From Paractinoplanes toevensis (GTDB taxonomy: Bacteria; Actinomycetota; Actinomycetes; Mycobacteriales; Micromonosporaceae): a stretch of DNA of 64,000 nucleotides. A program made the translations under genes and the position numbers. The stretch is from positions 100,919 to 164,918 of the forward strand of contig NZ_BOQN01000067.1 of NCBI RefSeq assembly GCF_018332695.1. Direction: 5' to 3'. The notes beneath the pieces are model-generated. The model searched no databases, was not told the origin of the DNA, and saw only the letters and a program-made list of their open reading frames with translations. Of this stretch, positions 33,601 to 41,306 are shown in pieces; within the stretch, counting starts at the first letter, position 1, and each line of letters starts with the position of its first letter.

Positions 33601-34500
33601 ATGCCGTCGCCGACCGCCGCCACCACCGCCGACGAGTTCGAGGCGGAGCGTCCCCACCTGCTGGCCCTGGCCTACCGGATGCTGGGCAGCCGGGCCGAGG
33701 CCGAGGACGCGGTGCAGGAAGCCTGGCTGCGATACGCCCGGGCCCGGGACGGCGGCGAGATCCGCGACCTGCGCGGCTGGCTCACCACGGTCACCGGCCG
33801 CATCTGCCTCGACGTGCTCAAGTCGGCGCGGGTGAGCCGGGAGGCCTATCCGGGGCAGTGGCTTCCGGCGTACTCCGTCGACCCGGACCCCGGGCCGAGC
33901 GAGCGGGCCGAGATGAGCGACCAGGTCGCCCTGGCCCTGCTCGTGGTCCTCGAACGACTCACCCCGGAGCAGCGTGTGGCGCTGGTCCTGCACGACGCCT
34001 TCGCGGTGCCGTTCGAGGAGGTCGCGACCGTGCTCGGCACCACCGAGAGCACCGCCCGCCAGCACGCCTCCCGCGGTCGCCGGGCGGTCAGCGAGGGCGG
34101 GGTGCGGCATTCGGCCGGGCTCGCCGAGCAGCGCGAGGTGCTCAGCGCGTTCCTGGCCGCGGCCAACAGCGGCGACCTGCAGGCGCTGGCCGCGGTGCTG
34201 GCGCCCGACGTGGTGGCCATCGGCGACGGCGGCGGGTTGATCCCCGGCGTCGGCACCCGGCCGGTCGTCGGCGCGGACCGGGTCGCCCGCTTCTACCTGG
34301 GCATTCTGGGCAACAAGCTGGGCGAGATCACGGTCGAGCCGGTGGTGGTCAGTGGCTCGGCCGGGGTTCTGGTGCGCGGCATCTACGCCGACGGGCGGCC
34401 GCTGCTGTCCGTGCTGGCCGTCGCGGTCGACGAGGGCCGGATCACCGGGCTGTTCAACCAGCTCAACCCGGACAAGATCCTATTGGGTGACCTCGGATAG
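33601..34500 (+). CDS. ECF41-type RNA polymerase sigma factor with SnoaL-like C-terminal domain
   Basis: 299 residues. Sigma region 2 (LALAYRMLGSRAEAEDAVQEAWLRY) and region 4 (LTPEQRVALVLHDAFAVPFEEVATVLGTTESTARQHASRGRRAV) are followed by a SnoaL-like domain (about 175-299). The ECF41 hallmark motifs are present: WLPAY (87-91, for WLPEP), GDGGG (208-212) and NPDK (289-292). In this group the C-terminal domain regulates the sigma factor in place of an anti-sigma protein. The usual partner (a COE: carboxymuconolactone decarboxylase, oxidoreductase or epimerase) is not adjacent. Confidence 0.9.
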   Translation: MPSPTAATTADEFEAERPHLLALAYRMLGSRAEAEDAVQEAWLRYARARDGGEIRDLRGWLTTVTGRICLDVLKSARVSREAYPGQWLPAYSVDPDPGPSERAEMSDQVALALLVVLERLTPEQRVALVLHDAFAVPFEEVATVLGTTESTARQHASRGRRAVSEGGVRHSAGLAEQREVLSAFLAAANSGDLQALAAVLAPDVVAIGDGGGLIPGVGTRPVVGADRVARFYLGILGNKLGEITVEPVVVSGSAGVLVRGIYADGRPLLSVLAVAVDEGRITGLFNQLNPDKILLGDLG

Positions 34501-34986
34501 GTATTTGTGGTACTGCGTGGCGAACGGCTCACTGCCGTCGCCGAGCGCGCCCATCAGCTTGGCCGCGGCCGCCTGGGCCTCGGTCACCAGGTCGTCGGGG
34601 TAACCGAACTGCACCCGGTGCTCGTCGAACTCGTCCTCGTCGCGCAGCTCCACCCGGCCGGACTCGCGCCGGCGCACCACATCGAGGTCCAGATCGATGA
34701 TGTGCACCGTGTCGCCCTCCCAGCGGGCCGGCGTGGTGATGTCGCAGTAGACCTCGCTGGTCCGCGGCGGCGGGTTGAACATGCCCGTCCACCAGGCGTG
34801 ATGCGGGATCAGCAGGACGAACGGGATCTGCTCGACCGACGGGCGGCCGTGGTAGACCGACGGCGTCCCGTGCGTCACTCCGACCCACACGCCGAGGTCG
34901 TCGGAGCCGAAGCGGCGAGCCGGATAGTCCCGGTGGGCCGAACCGTCGTACTTCGTGTAGACGACTCGGACCATGTCTTGCGGCAT
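34480..34986 (-). CDS. DUF402 domain protein
   Basis: 168 residues. VRVVYTKYDGSAHRDYPARRFGSDDLGVWVG then FNPPPRTSEVYCDITTPARWEGDTVHIIDLDLDVVRRRESGRVELRDEDEFDEH is the DUF402 pattern (FomD/YgaC-like), a small beta-barrel that in related proteins acts as a metal-dependent nucleotide diphosphatase or RNA hydrolase. Conserved Tyr, Asp and Glu residues are present. Function here unknown. Its 3' end overlaps the sigma-factor gene by 21 bp tail to tail. Confidence 0.87.
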   Translation of the reverse strand: MPQDMVRVVYTKYDGSAHRDYPARRFGSDDLGVWVGVTHGTPSVYHGRPSVEQIPFVLLIPHHAWWTGMFNPPPRTSEVYCDITTPARWEGDTVHIIDLDLDVVRRRESGRVELRDEDEFDEHRVQFGYPDDLVTEAQAAAAKLMGALGDGSEPFATQYHKYLSEVTQ

Positions 34987-34993
34987 GACGAGA

Positions 34994-34999
34994 ACCCTA
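34994..34999 (-). promoter_or_regulatory. Putative leaderless -10 box (DUF402)
   Basis: TAGGGT on the minus strand, 7 nt before the ATG at 34986. Confidence 0.5.
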
Positions 35000-35030
35000 A
35001 CGGTGGTCGGCTTCTGTCGGTGGTGGCGGG

Positions 35031-35036
35031 TACCGT
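35031..35036 (+). promoter_or_regulatory. Putative leaderless -10 box (DinG-like helicase)
   Basis: TACCGT, 6 nt before the GTG at 35043. Confidence 0.5.
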
Positions 35037-35042
35037 CTCTGC

Positions 35043-37097
35043 GTGCCCGCAGCTACCCGTAAGAAGGCGACCGCCGAGCAACTTCTAGCAGCCGCCGTCG
35101 GTGCGGTCCCGGGTGGCGGTGAGCGCCCCGGCCAGCAGGCCATGGTGGCCGCCATCGACCGCGCGGTCAAGGAGCGCGAGCACCTGCTCGTGCAGGCCGG
35201 CACGGGCACCGGAAAAAGCCTCGCATATCTGACCCCGGCCCTGCTCGTCGACGGCCCGGTGGTGGTGTCGACGGCGACCCTCGCCCTGCAGAATCAGTTG
35301 GTCGAGCACGACCTGCCCCGCCTCGCCGAGGCGGTCGAGCCGGTCCTCGGCCGCCGCCCCACGTTCGCCGTGCTCAAGGGCCGCCACCACTACCTGTGCC
35401 TGGCGAAGATGGAGCACGCCGACGAGGAGGCGCCGACCGACACCCTCTTCGACGACGCGCCGCCCAAGGCACAGTGGCTGGGTGAGGCCGGCAAGCTGGG
35501 CAAGCAGATCCAGCGCCTGCGGGCCTGGTCGGAAAAGACCACCACCGGCGACCGCGACGAGCTCGACCCCGGCGTCGACGAGACGGCGTGGCGGCAGGTC
35601 TCGATGCCGGCCCGGGACTGCGTCGGCGCGCAGAAATGCCCCTACGGCGCGGAGTGCTTCGCCGAGGCCTCCCGCGCCCGCGCTCGCGAGGCCGACATCG
35701 TGGTCACCAACCACAGCCTGCTCGCCGTCGACATGCTCGCCGACCGGCACATCGTGCCGCCGCACAAGCTGCTCGTCATCGACGAGGCCCACGAGTTGGC
35801 CGACCGCGTCTCGTCGGCGGCCCAGGCCGAGCTGACCCCCGACGCGATCGAGCGTTCGTCCCGGCGCGCCAAGCCCTTCATCCCGCCGGCCACCGCCGAG
35901 CAGCTGGCCGAGGCGGCCGACGCCCTCACGGTGGGCCTGGCCGAGACCCCGGCCGGCCGCCTGACCGGCGGCCTTCCCGACCTGTTGCGGCAGTCGGTCA
36001 CGTTGCTGGAGGCGGGCACCCGGGCCGGCCTGACGGCCATCGGCGACATCAAGGGCGACGACCCCGATCCGGTACGCAAACAGCAGGCCAAAGCTTCCCT
36101 GAGCGACCTGTCCGACACCGCCCAGCGGCTGCTCGAGGAGTCCGACTTCGACGTCGCCTGGGTGGAGAAATCCGATCTGGGCAGCGGCCGCCGGGCGCTG
36201 GTCGTGGCGCCGCTGTCGGTGGCCGGCACACTGGCCCAGGGGCTCTACGAGGACCGCACGGTCGTCGCCACCTCGGCCACCCTGACCCTGGGCGGTCGAT
36301 TCGACACGGTGGCCCGCTCGCTCGGCCTGCCCGCCTCCGCCCCGGTCGTGCCGTCGGCCCGCAGCGCGGTCGCCGAGACCGCCGCCCCCGGCTCGCTCAC
36401 CGCCGGCGCCCCGCCCACCTCGGGTGACGGCTGGACGTCGCTCGACGTGGGTTCCCCCTTCGACTACCCCAAGCAGGGAATTCTGTACGTCGCCGCGCAC
36501 CTGCCCCGGCCCGCGGCGTCCGGCCTGCCCGACGCGGCCGGCGAGGAGTTGCTGCGGCTGGTCGAGGCGATCGGCGGCCGCACGCTGGGCCTGTTCTCCT
36601 CCCGGAAGGCCGCCACCCAGGCCGCCGAGCTGCTGCGCGCCCGCACCGACCTGCCGATCCTGCTGCAGGGCGAGGAAGCGTTGCCGCTGCTGGTCCGCAA
36701 ATTCCGCGAGGTCAAGGAGAGCTGCCTGTTCGGCGTGATGTCGCTGTGGCAGGGCGTCGACGTCCCCGGCGAGGCGTGCCAGCTCGTGGTCATCGACCGC
36801 CTGCCGTTCCCCCGCCCCGATGAGCCCCTGGCCGCGGCCCGCTCGGCCGCCGTCGACGCGGCCGGCGGTTCGGGCTTCGCCTCGGTGAGCGTCCCGATCG
36901 CGGCGATCCGACTGGCCCAGGGCGTGGGCCGGTTGATCCGCTCGACCGGCGACAAGGGCGTCGTCGCGGTGCTCGACTCCCGCCTGGAGACGGCCCGGGG
37001 CTACGGCGCTTTCCTGCGCAAGTCGCTCCCCCCGTTCTGGTACACGACGAAGCCCGAGGTGGCGCTGGGCGCCCTGCAGCGGCTGGGCAAGAGCTGA
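35043..37097 (+). CDS. DinG-like ATP-dependent DNA helicase with Fe-S cluster
   Basis: 684 residues, superfamily 2 XPD/DinG helicase. Walker A AGTGTGKS (52-59), DEAH box at 247-250, and four Cys (119, 193, 199, 205; the last three in CVGAQKCPYGAEC) spaced as the 4Fe-4S ligands of this family. The C-terminal helicase half has FSSRKAATQAAELL, LFGVMSLWQGVDVPGEACQLVVIDRLPFPRPDEPL and the QGVGRLIRS motif VI. Probably unwinds DNA during repair or at R-loops. GTG start follows a -10 box. Convergence or operon with neighbours is not evident; the next gene lies 52 nt downstream. Confidence 0.92.
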   Translation: MPAATRKKATAEQLLAAAVGAVPGGGERPGQQAMVAAIDRAVKEREHLLVQAGTGTGKSLAYLTPALLVDGPVVVSTATLALQNQLVEHDLPRLAEAVEPVLGRRPTFAVLKGRHHYLCLAKMEHADEEAPTDTLFDDAPPKAQWLGEAGKLGKQIQRLRAWSEKTTTGDRDELDPGVDETAWRQVSMPARDCVGAQKCPYGAECFAEASRARAREADIVVTNHSLLAVDMLADRHIVPPHKLLVIDEAHELADRVSSAAQAELTPDAIERSSRRAKPFIPPATAEQLAEAADALTVGLAETPAGRLTGGLPDLLRQSVTLLEAGTRAGLTAIGDIKGDDPDPVRKQQAKASLSDLSDTAQRLLEESDFDVAWVEKSDLGSGRRALVVAPLSVAGTLAQGLYEDRTVVATSATLTLGGRFDTVARSLGLPASAPVVPSARSAVAETAAPGSLTAGAPPTSGDGWTSLDVGSPFDYPKQGILYVAAHLPRPAASGLPDAAGEELLRLVEAIGGRTLGLFSSRKAATQAAELLRARTDLPILLQGEEALPLLVRKFREVKESCLFGVMSLWQGVDVPGEACQLVVIDRLPFPRPDEPLAAARSAAVDAAGGSGFASVSVPIAAIRLAQGVGRLIRSTGDKGVVAVLDSRLETARGYGAFLRKSLPPFWYTTKPEVALGALQRLGKS

Positions 37098-37149
37098 TGC
37101 TGCAGATCGCCTGCGTCTTCCTGACCTCACCTGAGTACACCCAGCTGCC

Positions 37150-37959
37150 GTGACGGATCCCAGGAAGCGGCGGTGGTGGCTGGTCGGGCTGGTTGTCGCG
37201 TGGATCGCGGTGCTCGGCGGGCTGTCGGTGTGGTCGGTCGGGCATGAGAAGGCCAGCGTGCCCGAGCAGCGGGACATCGCCGATGCCGTGCCCGAGTTGC
37301 AGCAGGCGGCGGGGGTGCTCATCACCGCGGCCGACGGGGACGGGCGGGCTCTCGTGCTGGGCGGGCTGGAGCTGATCGGGAACTGCCGGATCACGCCGCT
37401 TCGCTCGGGGGTGGTGGCGGCCCGGGACCTCACCGTCTACGTGCCGGAGGGGGCGGCCCGGACGGCGCTGGAGGCCATCGCGGACGGGCTCCCGCCGGGT
37501 TACCGGGCCGAGCTGGCGTCGGACAAGGGTGGGACGCGGCTGGGCTTTCACGCCGACGCCGGGAACTTCATCGGGATCGACGGCAAAGCCGAAGCCACCG
37601 CCAAGGTGCTGACGTTGCGGCTGAGCAGCGGCTGTCGTCCGGACAGTGACCGGATTCCGGGCGAGACCGACCCCGATGCGGGTGCGCCGCCGGCCGCGTT
37701 CCAGGCGGTGCTGGCGGCGCTGGGTGGGGGCACCGCGGCGCCGGAGGTGCAGGCGGTGAACCGGCCGGACGGCGGCGTGGCGGCCAGCTGGAGTGTCGAG
37801 CTCGACGAGCCGGCCGATCTGGCCGGGCGGCTGCGGACGGTGAGCGCGGGCGCTGCGCTGCTGCGCTCGGACGCCAGTGCCTGGGCCTATCGGGCGGGGG
37901 ACACCTCGGTGGTCGTGGTGCCGGACGGGAAGAACGTGCGGGTGACCGCCACTCAGTAG
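37150..37959 (+). CDS. Membrane-anchored protein of unknown function
   Basis: 269 residues, GTG start. Basic cytoplasmic N-terminus (TDPRKRRWW), one transmembrane span (about 10-30), then an extracytoplasmic domain of mixed alpha/beta character with two Cys (in LIGNCRITPL and LSSGCRPDSD) that could form a disulfide. I do not recognise the family. It follows the helicase gene in the same direction but shows no functional link. Confidence 0.7.
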   Translation: MTDPRKRRWWLVGLVVAWIAVLGGLSVWSVGHEKASVPEQRDIADAVPELQQAAGVLITAADGDGRALVLGGLELIGNCRITPLRSGVVAARDLTVYVPEGAARTALEAIADGLPPGYRAELASDKGGTRLGFHADAGNFIGIDGKAEATAKVLTLRLSSGCRPDSDRIPGETDPDAGAPPAAFQAVLAALGGGTAAPEVQAVNRPDGGVAASWSVELDEPADLAGRLRTVSAGAALLRSDASAWAYRAGDTSVVVVPDGKNVRVTATQ

Positions 37960-38315
37960 ACGAGGGCCTGGGCGTCCGGTGAGGTCACTTCCTCGACGAA
38001 GACGGCGGCGCCGGCGATCCGGATGCCGGGCAGCACCGCCTCGGGCGTGATGTCGCGGCGGGCGGCGCACTGGGTGCAGGCGGTGACCCGGCCCTCGGCG
38101 AGCAGCAGGTCGATCAGGTCGGGCAGGGGAGCGGCGTGCGGCAGTTCGAACTCGGCGGCCCGGCCGGGCAGGGCGAACCAGGTCGACTCGCCGGTCAGCC
38201 AGAACGAGACGTCCACGCCGGACGCGGCCGCGGTCGACGCGACCGTGAAAGCCTGCGAGCAGCGCTCGGGAGCGTCGGCCCCGGCGGTTGCCTTGACGAC
38301 CAGTAAGCGTGCCAT
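37953..38315 (-). CDS. DsrE-like family protein
   Basis: 120 residues from ATG at 38315, chosen because TATGCT lies 7 nt upstream. DsrE/TusD-like order: LLVVKATAGADAPERCSQAFTVASTAAASGVDVSFWLTGESTWFAL, then LLAEGRVTACTQCAARRDI, in which the ACTQCAARR Cys pair is the expected active thiol site for small sulfur-transfer proteins, and a final ADAQALVY-type end. Sulfur relay or redox role is inferred. It converges with the preceding gene (7-bp overlap) and is divergent from the tiny membrane protein gene. Confidence 0.8.
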   Translation of the reverse strand: MARLLVVKATAGADAPERCSQAFTVASTAAASGVDVSFWLTGESTWFALPGRAAEFELPHAAPLPDLIDLLLAEGRVTACTQCAARRDITPEAVLPGIRIAGAAVFVEEVTSPDAQALVY

Positions 38316-38322
38316 GGGCGCC

Positions 38323-38328
38323 AGCATA
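38323..38328 (-). promoter_or_regulatory. -10 box of the DsrE-like gene, overlapping a divergent -10
   Basis: TATGCT on the minus strand, 7 nt before the ATG at 38315. It shares two bases with the plus-strand -10 at 38327-38332. Confidence 0.5.
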
Positions 38329-38332
38329 AGAT
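38327..38332 (+). promoter_or_regulatory. -10 box of the small membrane protein gene
   Basis: TAAGAT, 9 nt before the ATG at 38342, overlapping the divergent -10 box by 2 bp. Confidence 0.4.
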
Positions 38333-38341
38333 GGTCCGGTC

Positions 38342-38446
38342 ATGGTTACCGAGATCGGGTTCGTGAGCCTGCTGGTCGCCGGTTTGGGCGCGCTGGCGGG
38401 TGGCATCGGCTATCTGGCCGTTCGTGTTTCCAGGGGGCGTTGGTAA
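38342..38446 (+). CDS. 34-residue single-span membrane protein
   Basis: ATG at 38342 gives 34 residues: MVTEIGFVSLLVAGLG, then ALAGGIGYLAVRVSRGRW, that is one hydrophobic helix with a basic C-terminus. It lies 2 nt before the GTG of the nitrobindin gene and has its own -10 box, so the pair is probably cotranscribed. I believe similar short ORFs precede nitrobindin genes in other actinobacteria (from memory). A membrane tether or partner for the heme protein is possible but unproven. Confidence 0.65.
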   Translation: MVTEIGFVSLLVAGLGALAGGIGYLAVRVSRGRW

Positions 38447-38448
38447 GA

Positions 38449-39051
38449 GTGAGTGACGAGTCGGACAATCCTCTCGGGCCGCCGCCGTGGCTGAACGCCC
38501 CGCCGGTGGAGGCGTACCCGTACGAGGACACCCACGACCTGCGCAAGGGCGCTGACCTGCATCCGGCGCTGCTCGGGCTGCTGCCGTTCGTGGGGCTGTG
38601 GCGTGGGCGCGGGCAGGGCGGTTTCCCGGCGGACCACGACTACGACTTCGCGCAGGAGATCCGGATCAGCCACGACGGCCGGCCGTTCCTGCGCTTCGAG
38701 GCTCGGTCCTGGCTGCTCGACGAGGACTCCAAGCCGGCCGGTGAGTGGCTGTTCGAGACCGGATTCTGGCGGCCGGTGCTCAACGACGGCCGGGCCACCG
38801 ACGAGATGGAGGCCACGATCGTCACCCCGGAGGGGACCGCCGAGATCTACCTCGGCAAGACGATCGGCCCGACCCGGCTGGAGATGGAGGCCGACGCGAT
38901 CGCATACACGCCGTCCGGCCTGCAGTTGACCGGTGCGCACCGGCTCTTCGGCATCGTCGACGCCGCGCTGCTCTACGCGCACGAGGTCGCGGTCGGCGAG
39001 AGCGGCCTGCGCCCGCACATGTCGGCCCGGCTGCTGCGCATCGGCGGCTAA
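38449..39051 (+). CDS. Nitrobindin-like heme protein (peroxynitrite isomerase family)
   Basis: 200 residues, GTG start. Beta-barrel FABP-like protein: LLPFVGLWRGRGQGGFPA carries the family GxWxGxG motif, followed by FAQEIRISHDGRPFLRFEARSW, ETGFWRP and the C-terminal RPHMSARLLRIGG whose His is the likely heme ligand. Nitrobindins bind ferric heme and scavenge nitric oxide or isomerise peroxynitrite. An acidic/Pro-rich N-terminus of about 40 residues is specific to the actinobacterial group. Its stop overlaps the convergent aminotransferase gene by 4 bp. Confidence 0.88.
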   Translation: MSDESDNPLGPPPWLNAPPVEAYPYEDTHDLRKGADLHPALLGLLPFVGLWRGRGQGGFPADHDYDFAQEIRISHDGRPFLRFEARSWLLDEDSKPAGEWLFETGFWRPVLNDGRATDEMEATIVTPEGTAEIYLGKTIGPTRLEMEADAIAYTPSGLQLTGAHRLFGIVDAALLYAHEVAVGESGLRPHMSARLLRIGG

Positions 39052-39785
39052 TAGCCGAGCAGCGCCGACAGGCGGGGCGACCAGGGCGAACGAGCCCGGG
39101 CCACCCCGTCGAGCGAGATCACTTCGGCGAGACCGCGCAGGGCGGAGGCGAACCAGATCGCGTCCGCCCTGGCCAGCTCGTCCAGCGTGATCATGCGGAA
39201 AACGGGCCGGAGGCCCGCCGACCCGGCGCGGGACAACAGCTCGGCGGCGGTGGTGCCGGCCAGGATGCCGGCCTCTTCCGGGGGTACGGAACACAGCTCC
39301 TCGCCCGCCAGCCAGACCAGTGACGCGGTCGGGGCTTCCAGCGCGTACCCGTCAAGCGAAACCCACAAGCAATCGTCGCCTCCCTGAGCCTGCGCCCATC
39401 GCCGGGCGGCGAAGTTCGGTCCGTAGGACAGGGTTTTGGCCGCGGACAGCGACCACGGCGGTCGCGGGCCGACGGCCGCGCTGAGCACCCGGATGCCGGA
39501 TCGCCGCTCGCGGCGGACCGAGTCGGGGATCGGCGAGACCGTCACGTGCAGTGATTCCCGGGTCTGGATGATCCGGAGTGCGCTCTCCGTGATTACCGGC
39601 GGTAATGCCGCGACCCGTGCCGCGGCCTCGTCGGTCGAGGCGGTGAAACCCAGCCGGGCGGCCGAGCGGGACAGCCGGGCCAGATGTTGATCTAGCAGCC
39701 AGGGGCCGTCCGGACGCAGGTGAACGGTCTCGAAGACGCCGTCGCCGAACAACTCGGCCGGCGAGACCAGAACTCGGTCGGTCAC
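39048..39785 (-). CDS. Class IV aminotransferase, probable aminodeoxychorismate lyase
   Basis: 245 residues from GTG at 39785, chosen for the -10 box 6 nt upstream. PLP fold-type IV: GDGVFETVHLRPDGPWLLDQHLARLSRSAARLGF, KTLSYGPNFAARRWAQAQGGDDCLWVSLDGYALEAPTASLVW with the PLP Lys in KTLSY, and the phosphate loop EAGILAGTTAAELL. Best read as 4-amino-4-deoxychorismate lyase (folate pathway); a branched-chain or D-amino acid transaminase is less likely given the short length. Confidence 0.8.
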   Translation of the reverse strand: MTDRVLVSPAELFGDGVFETVHLRPDGPWLLDQHLARLSRSAARLGFTASTDEAAARVAALPPVITESALRIIQTRESLHVTVSPIPDSVRRERRSGIRVLSAAVGPRPPWSLSAAKTLSYGPNFAARRWAQAQGGDDCLWVSLDGYALEAPTASLVWLAGEELCSVPPEEAGILAGTTAAELLSRAGSAGLRPVFRMITLDELARADAIWFASALRGLAEVISLDGVARARSPWSPRLSALLGY

Positions 39786-39791
39786 GGGCGG

Positions 39792-39797
39792 AGCGTA
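39792..39797 (-). promoter_or_regulatory. Putative leaderless -10 box (class IV aminotransferase)
   Basis: TACGCT on the minus strand, 6 nt before the GTG at 39785; faces the Nur-gene -10 box 15 bp away. Confidence 0.45.
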
Positions 39798-39811
39798 ACC
39801 ACGAGCCGAAC

Positions 39812-39817
39812 TATGCT
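39812..39817 (+). promoter_or_regulatory. Putative leaderless -10 box (Fur-family gene)
   Basis: TATGCT, 6 nt before the GTG at 39824. Confidence 0.45.
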
Positions 39818-39823
39818 CGTAAC

Positions 39824-40243
39824 GTGTCCGCCACATCGCTAGCCGAAATGCTCCGTGAGCGCGGGCTGCGGCTCACGCCACAGCGCCAGCTCATCCTGGA
39901 GGCTGTGCACGGTCTCGGGCACGCCACGCCCGAGCAGGTGCACACCGCGGTCCGTGAGCGGGTCGCCGGGGTCAACATCACCACCGTCTATCGCACCCTT
40001 GAGCTGCTCGAAGAGCTCGGGCTGGTCAACCACACCCACCTGTCGCACGGTTCGCCGACCTACCACGCCGCGGGTGAGGATCAGCACGTTCACCTCGTCT
40101 GCCGTGGATGTGGGTCGATCAGTGAGGTAGACCCGACAGTGATGCTGCCGGTGACCGATCGGCTGCTGGCGGAGCGTGGCTTCCGGGTGGACGTCGGCCA
40201 CGTCTCGCTCTTCGGGGTCTGTGGCGACTGCAAGGAGCTGTGA
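39824..40243 (+). CDS. nur: Fur-family metalloregulator, Nur-like (nickel)
   Basis: 139 residues. N-terminal winged helix (RERGLRLTPQRQLILEAVHGLGHATPEQVHTAV ... GVNITTVYRTLELLEELGLVNH) and C-terminal dimer/metal domain. Structural-zinc Cys pairs are CRGC (93, 96) and CGDC (133, 136). His33, His70, His72, His88, His90 and His126 fall at the positions I recall for the Streptomyces nickel regulator Nur; residue 86 is Asp. Synteny with ygfZ and nitrobindin also fits the Nur locus as I recall it. It probably represses nickel uptake and Fe-SOD genes. A plain Fur or Zur assignment is not excluded. Confidence 0.75.
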   Translation: MSATSLAEMLRERGLRLTPQRQLILEAVHGLGHATPEQVHTAVRERVAGVNITTVYRTLELLEELGLVNHTHLSHGSPTYHAAGEDQHVHLVCRGCGSISEVDPTVMLPVTDRLLAERGFRVDVGHVSLFGVCGDCKEL

Positions 40244-41283
40244 TGACCGTCGTGATGGTCGAGGACCTCGATCCGTCGTCCGCCGATGCGGGGGTGGCCG
40301 CGCACTACGGCGACCCCATGCGGGAGCAACGCACCCTGGCCACCGCCGTCGGCCTGGTCGACCGTTCGAACCGCGACGTGATCGCGGTGCCGGGCGACGA
40401 GCGCGCCAGTTGGCTGCACACCCTGACCACCCAGCATCTGTCCGACCTGTCCGCCAAGCAGGGCAGTGAGCTGCTGGTCCTCTCGCCGAACGGGCACGTC
40501 GAGCAGCACGCCTACGTGACCGAGGACGGCACGACGGCGTGGCTCGACACCGAGCCGGGCGCCGGGGTGGGGCTGCTGAAATACCTGGAGATGATGCGGT
40601 TCTTCACCCGGGTCGAGCCCCGCGACGCGACCTCCGAGATCGCGGTGTTGTCGCTGGTCGGGCCGGGTGCGGCCGACCTCTTCCCCGATCTGGCGGAACC
40701 CCGCCTGACGGCGGTGCCGGGCCCGAAATTCGCCGCCGGCGAGCTGCCGGGGCACGCCACGAGCACTTATGCCGTACGGGAATTTGAGGGTGGCCTGGCT
40801 CGTCGGGTTCCTCTTGGTGTTGATCTTCTGGTGCCGCGCGCTGCCAAGACGGCCGTGATCGAGAAACTGGGCGTGCCGCAGGCCGGGCTCTGGGCCTACG
40901 AGGCGATCCGGGTGGAGCACCGCACGCCGCGCCTGGGCTGGGAGACCGACCACCGCACCATTCCGGCCGAGGCCGACCTGATCGCCGCCGCCGTGCACCT
41001 CGACAAGGGCTGCTACCGCGGTCAGGAGACGGTCGCCCGGGTGCACCACCTCGGCCGCCCACCGCGCCGGCTGGTGCTGCTGCACTTCGACGGCATCGCC
41101 TCCGACCACCCGCCGGTTCGGGGCACCCCGGTGAACCTCGACGACCGCCAGGTCGGCTTCATCGGCACCGCGGTCCGGCACCACGAGCTGGGCCTGATCG
41201 CCCTGGCCGTGCTGAAGCGCAACGTGGCCGACGACGCTTCGCTTCAGGTCGGGGATTCGATGGCGGCCATAGATCCGGCCTGA
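40243..41283 (+). CDS. ygfZ: YgfZ/GcvT-like folate-binding protein
   Basis: 346 residues from ATG at 40243, which overlaps the upstream stop by one base and has AAGGAG 5 nt before it. GcvT fold with the YgfZ signature KGCYRGQE at 255-262 (with the conserved Cys), preceded by VGLVDRSNRDVIAVPGDERASWLHTLTTQ. YgfZ uses tetrahydrofolate in assembly or repair of Fe-S enzymes. Coupling to a Fur-type regulator gene suggests metal-linked expression. Confidence 0.9.
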   Translation: MTVVMVEDLDPSSADAGVAAHYGDPMREQRTLATAVGLVDRSNRDVIAVPGDERASWLHTLTTQHLSDLSAKQGSELLVLSPNGHVEQHAYVTEDGTTAWLDTEPGAGVGLLKYLEMMRFFTRVEPRDATSEIAVLSLVGPGAADLFPDLAEPRLTAVPGPKFAAGELPGHATSTYAVREFEGGLARRVPLGVDLLVPRAAKTAVIEKLGVPQAGLWAYEAIRVEHRTPRLGWETDHRTIPAEADLIAAAVHLDKGCYRGQETVARVHHLGRPPRRLVLLHFDGIASDHPPVRGTPVNLDDRQVGFIGTAVRHHELGLIALAVLKRNVADDASLQVGDSMAAIDPA

Positions 41284-41306
41284 AAAGCAATGGCAGGATG
41301 CGTCTC

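Noticed and set aside
41298..41306. Upstream ATG for the BKACE gene
   Set aside because: The ATG at 41307 has the CAGGAT-7-ATG arrangement and fits the family N-terminus better; the upstream one adds only three residues.
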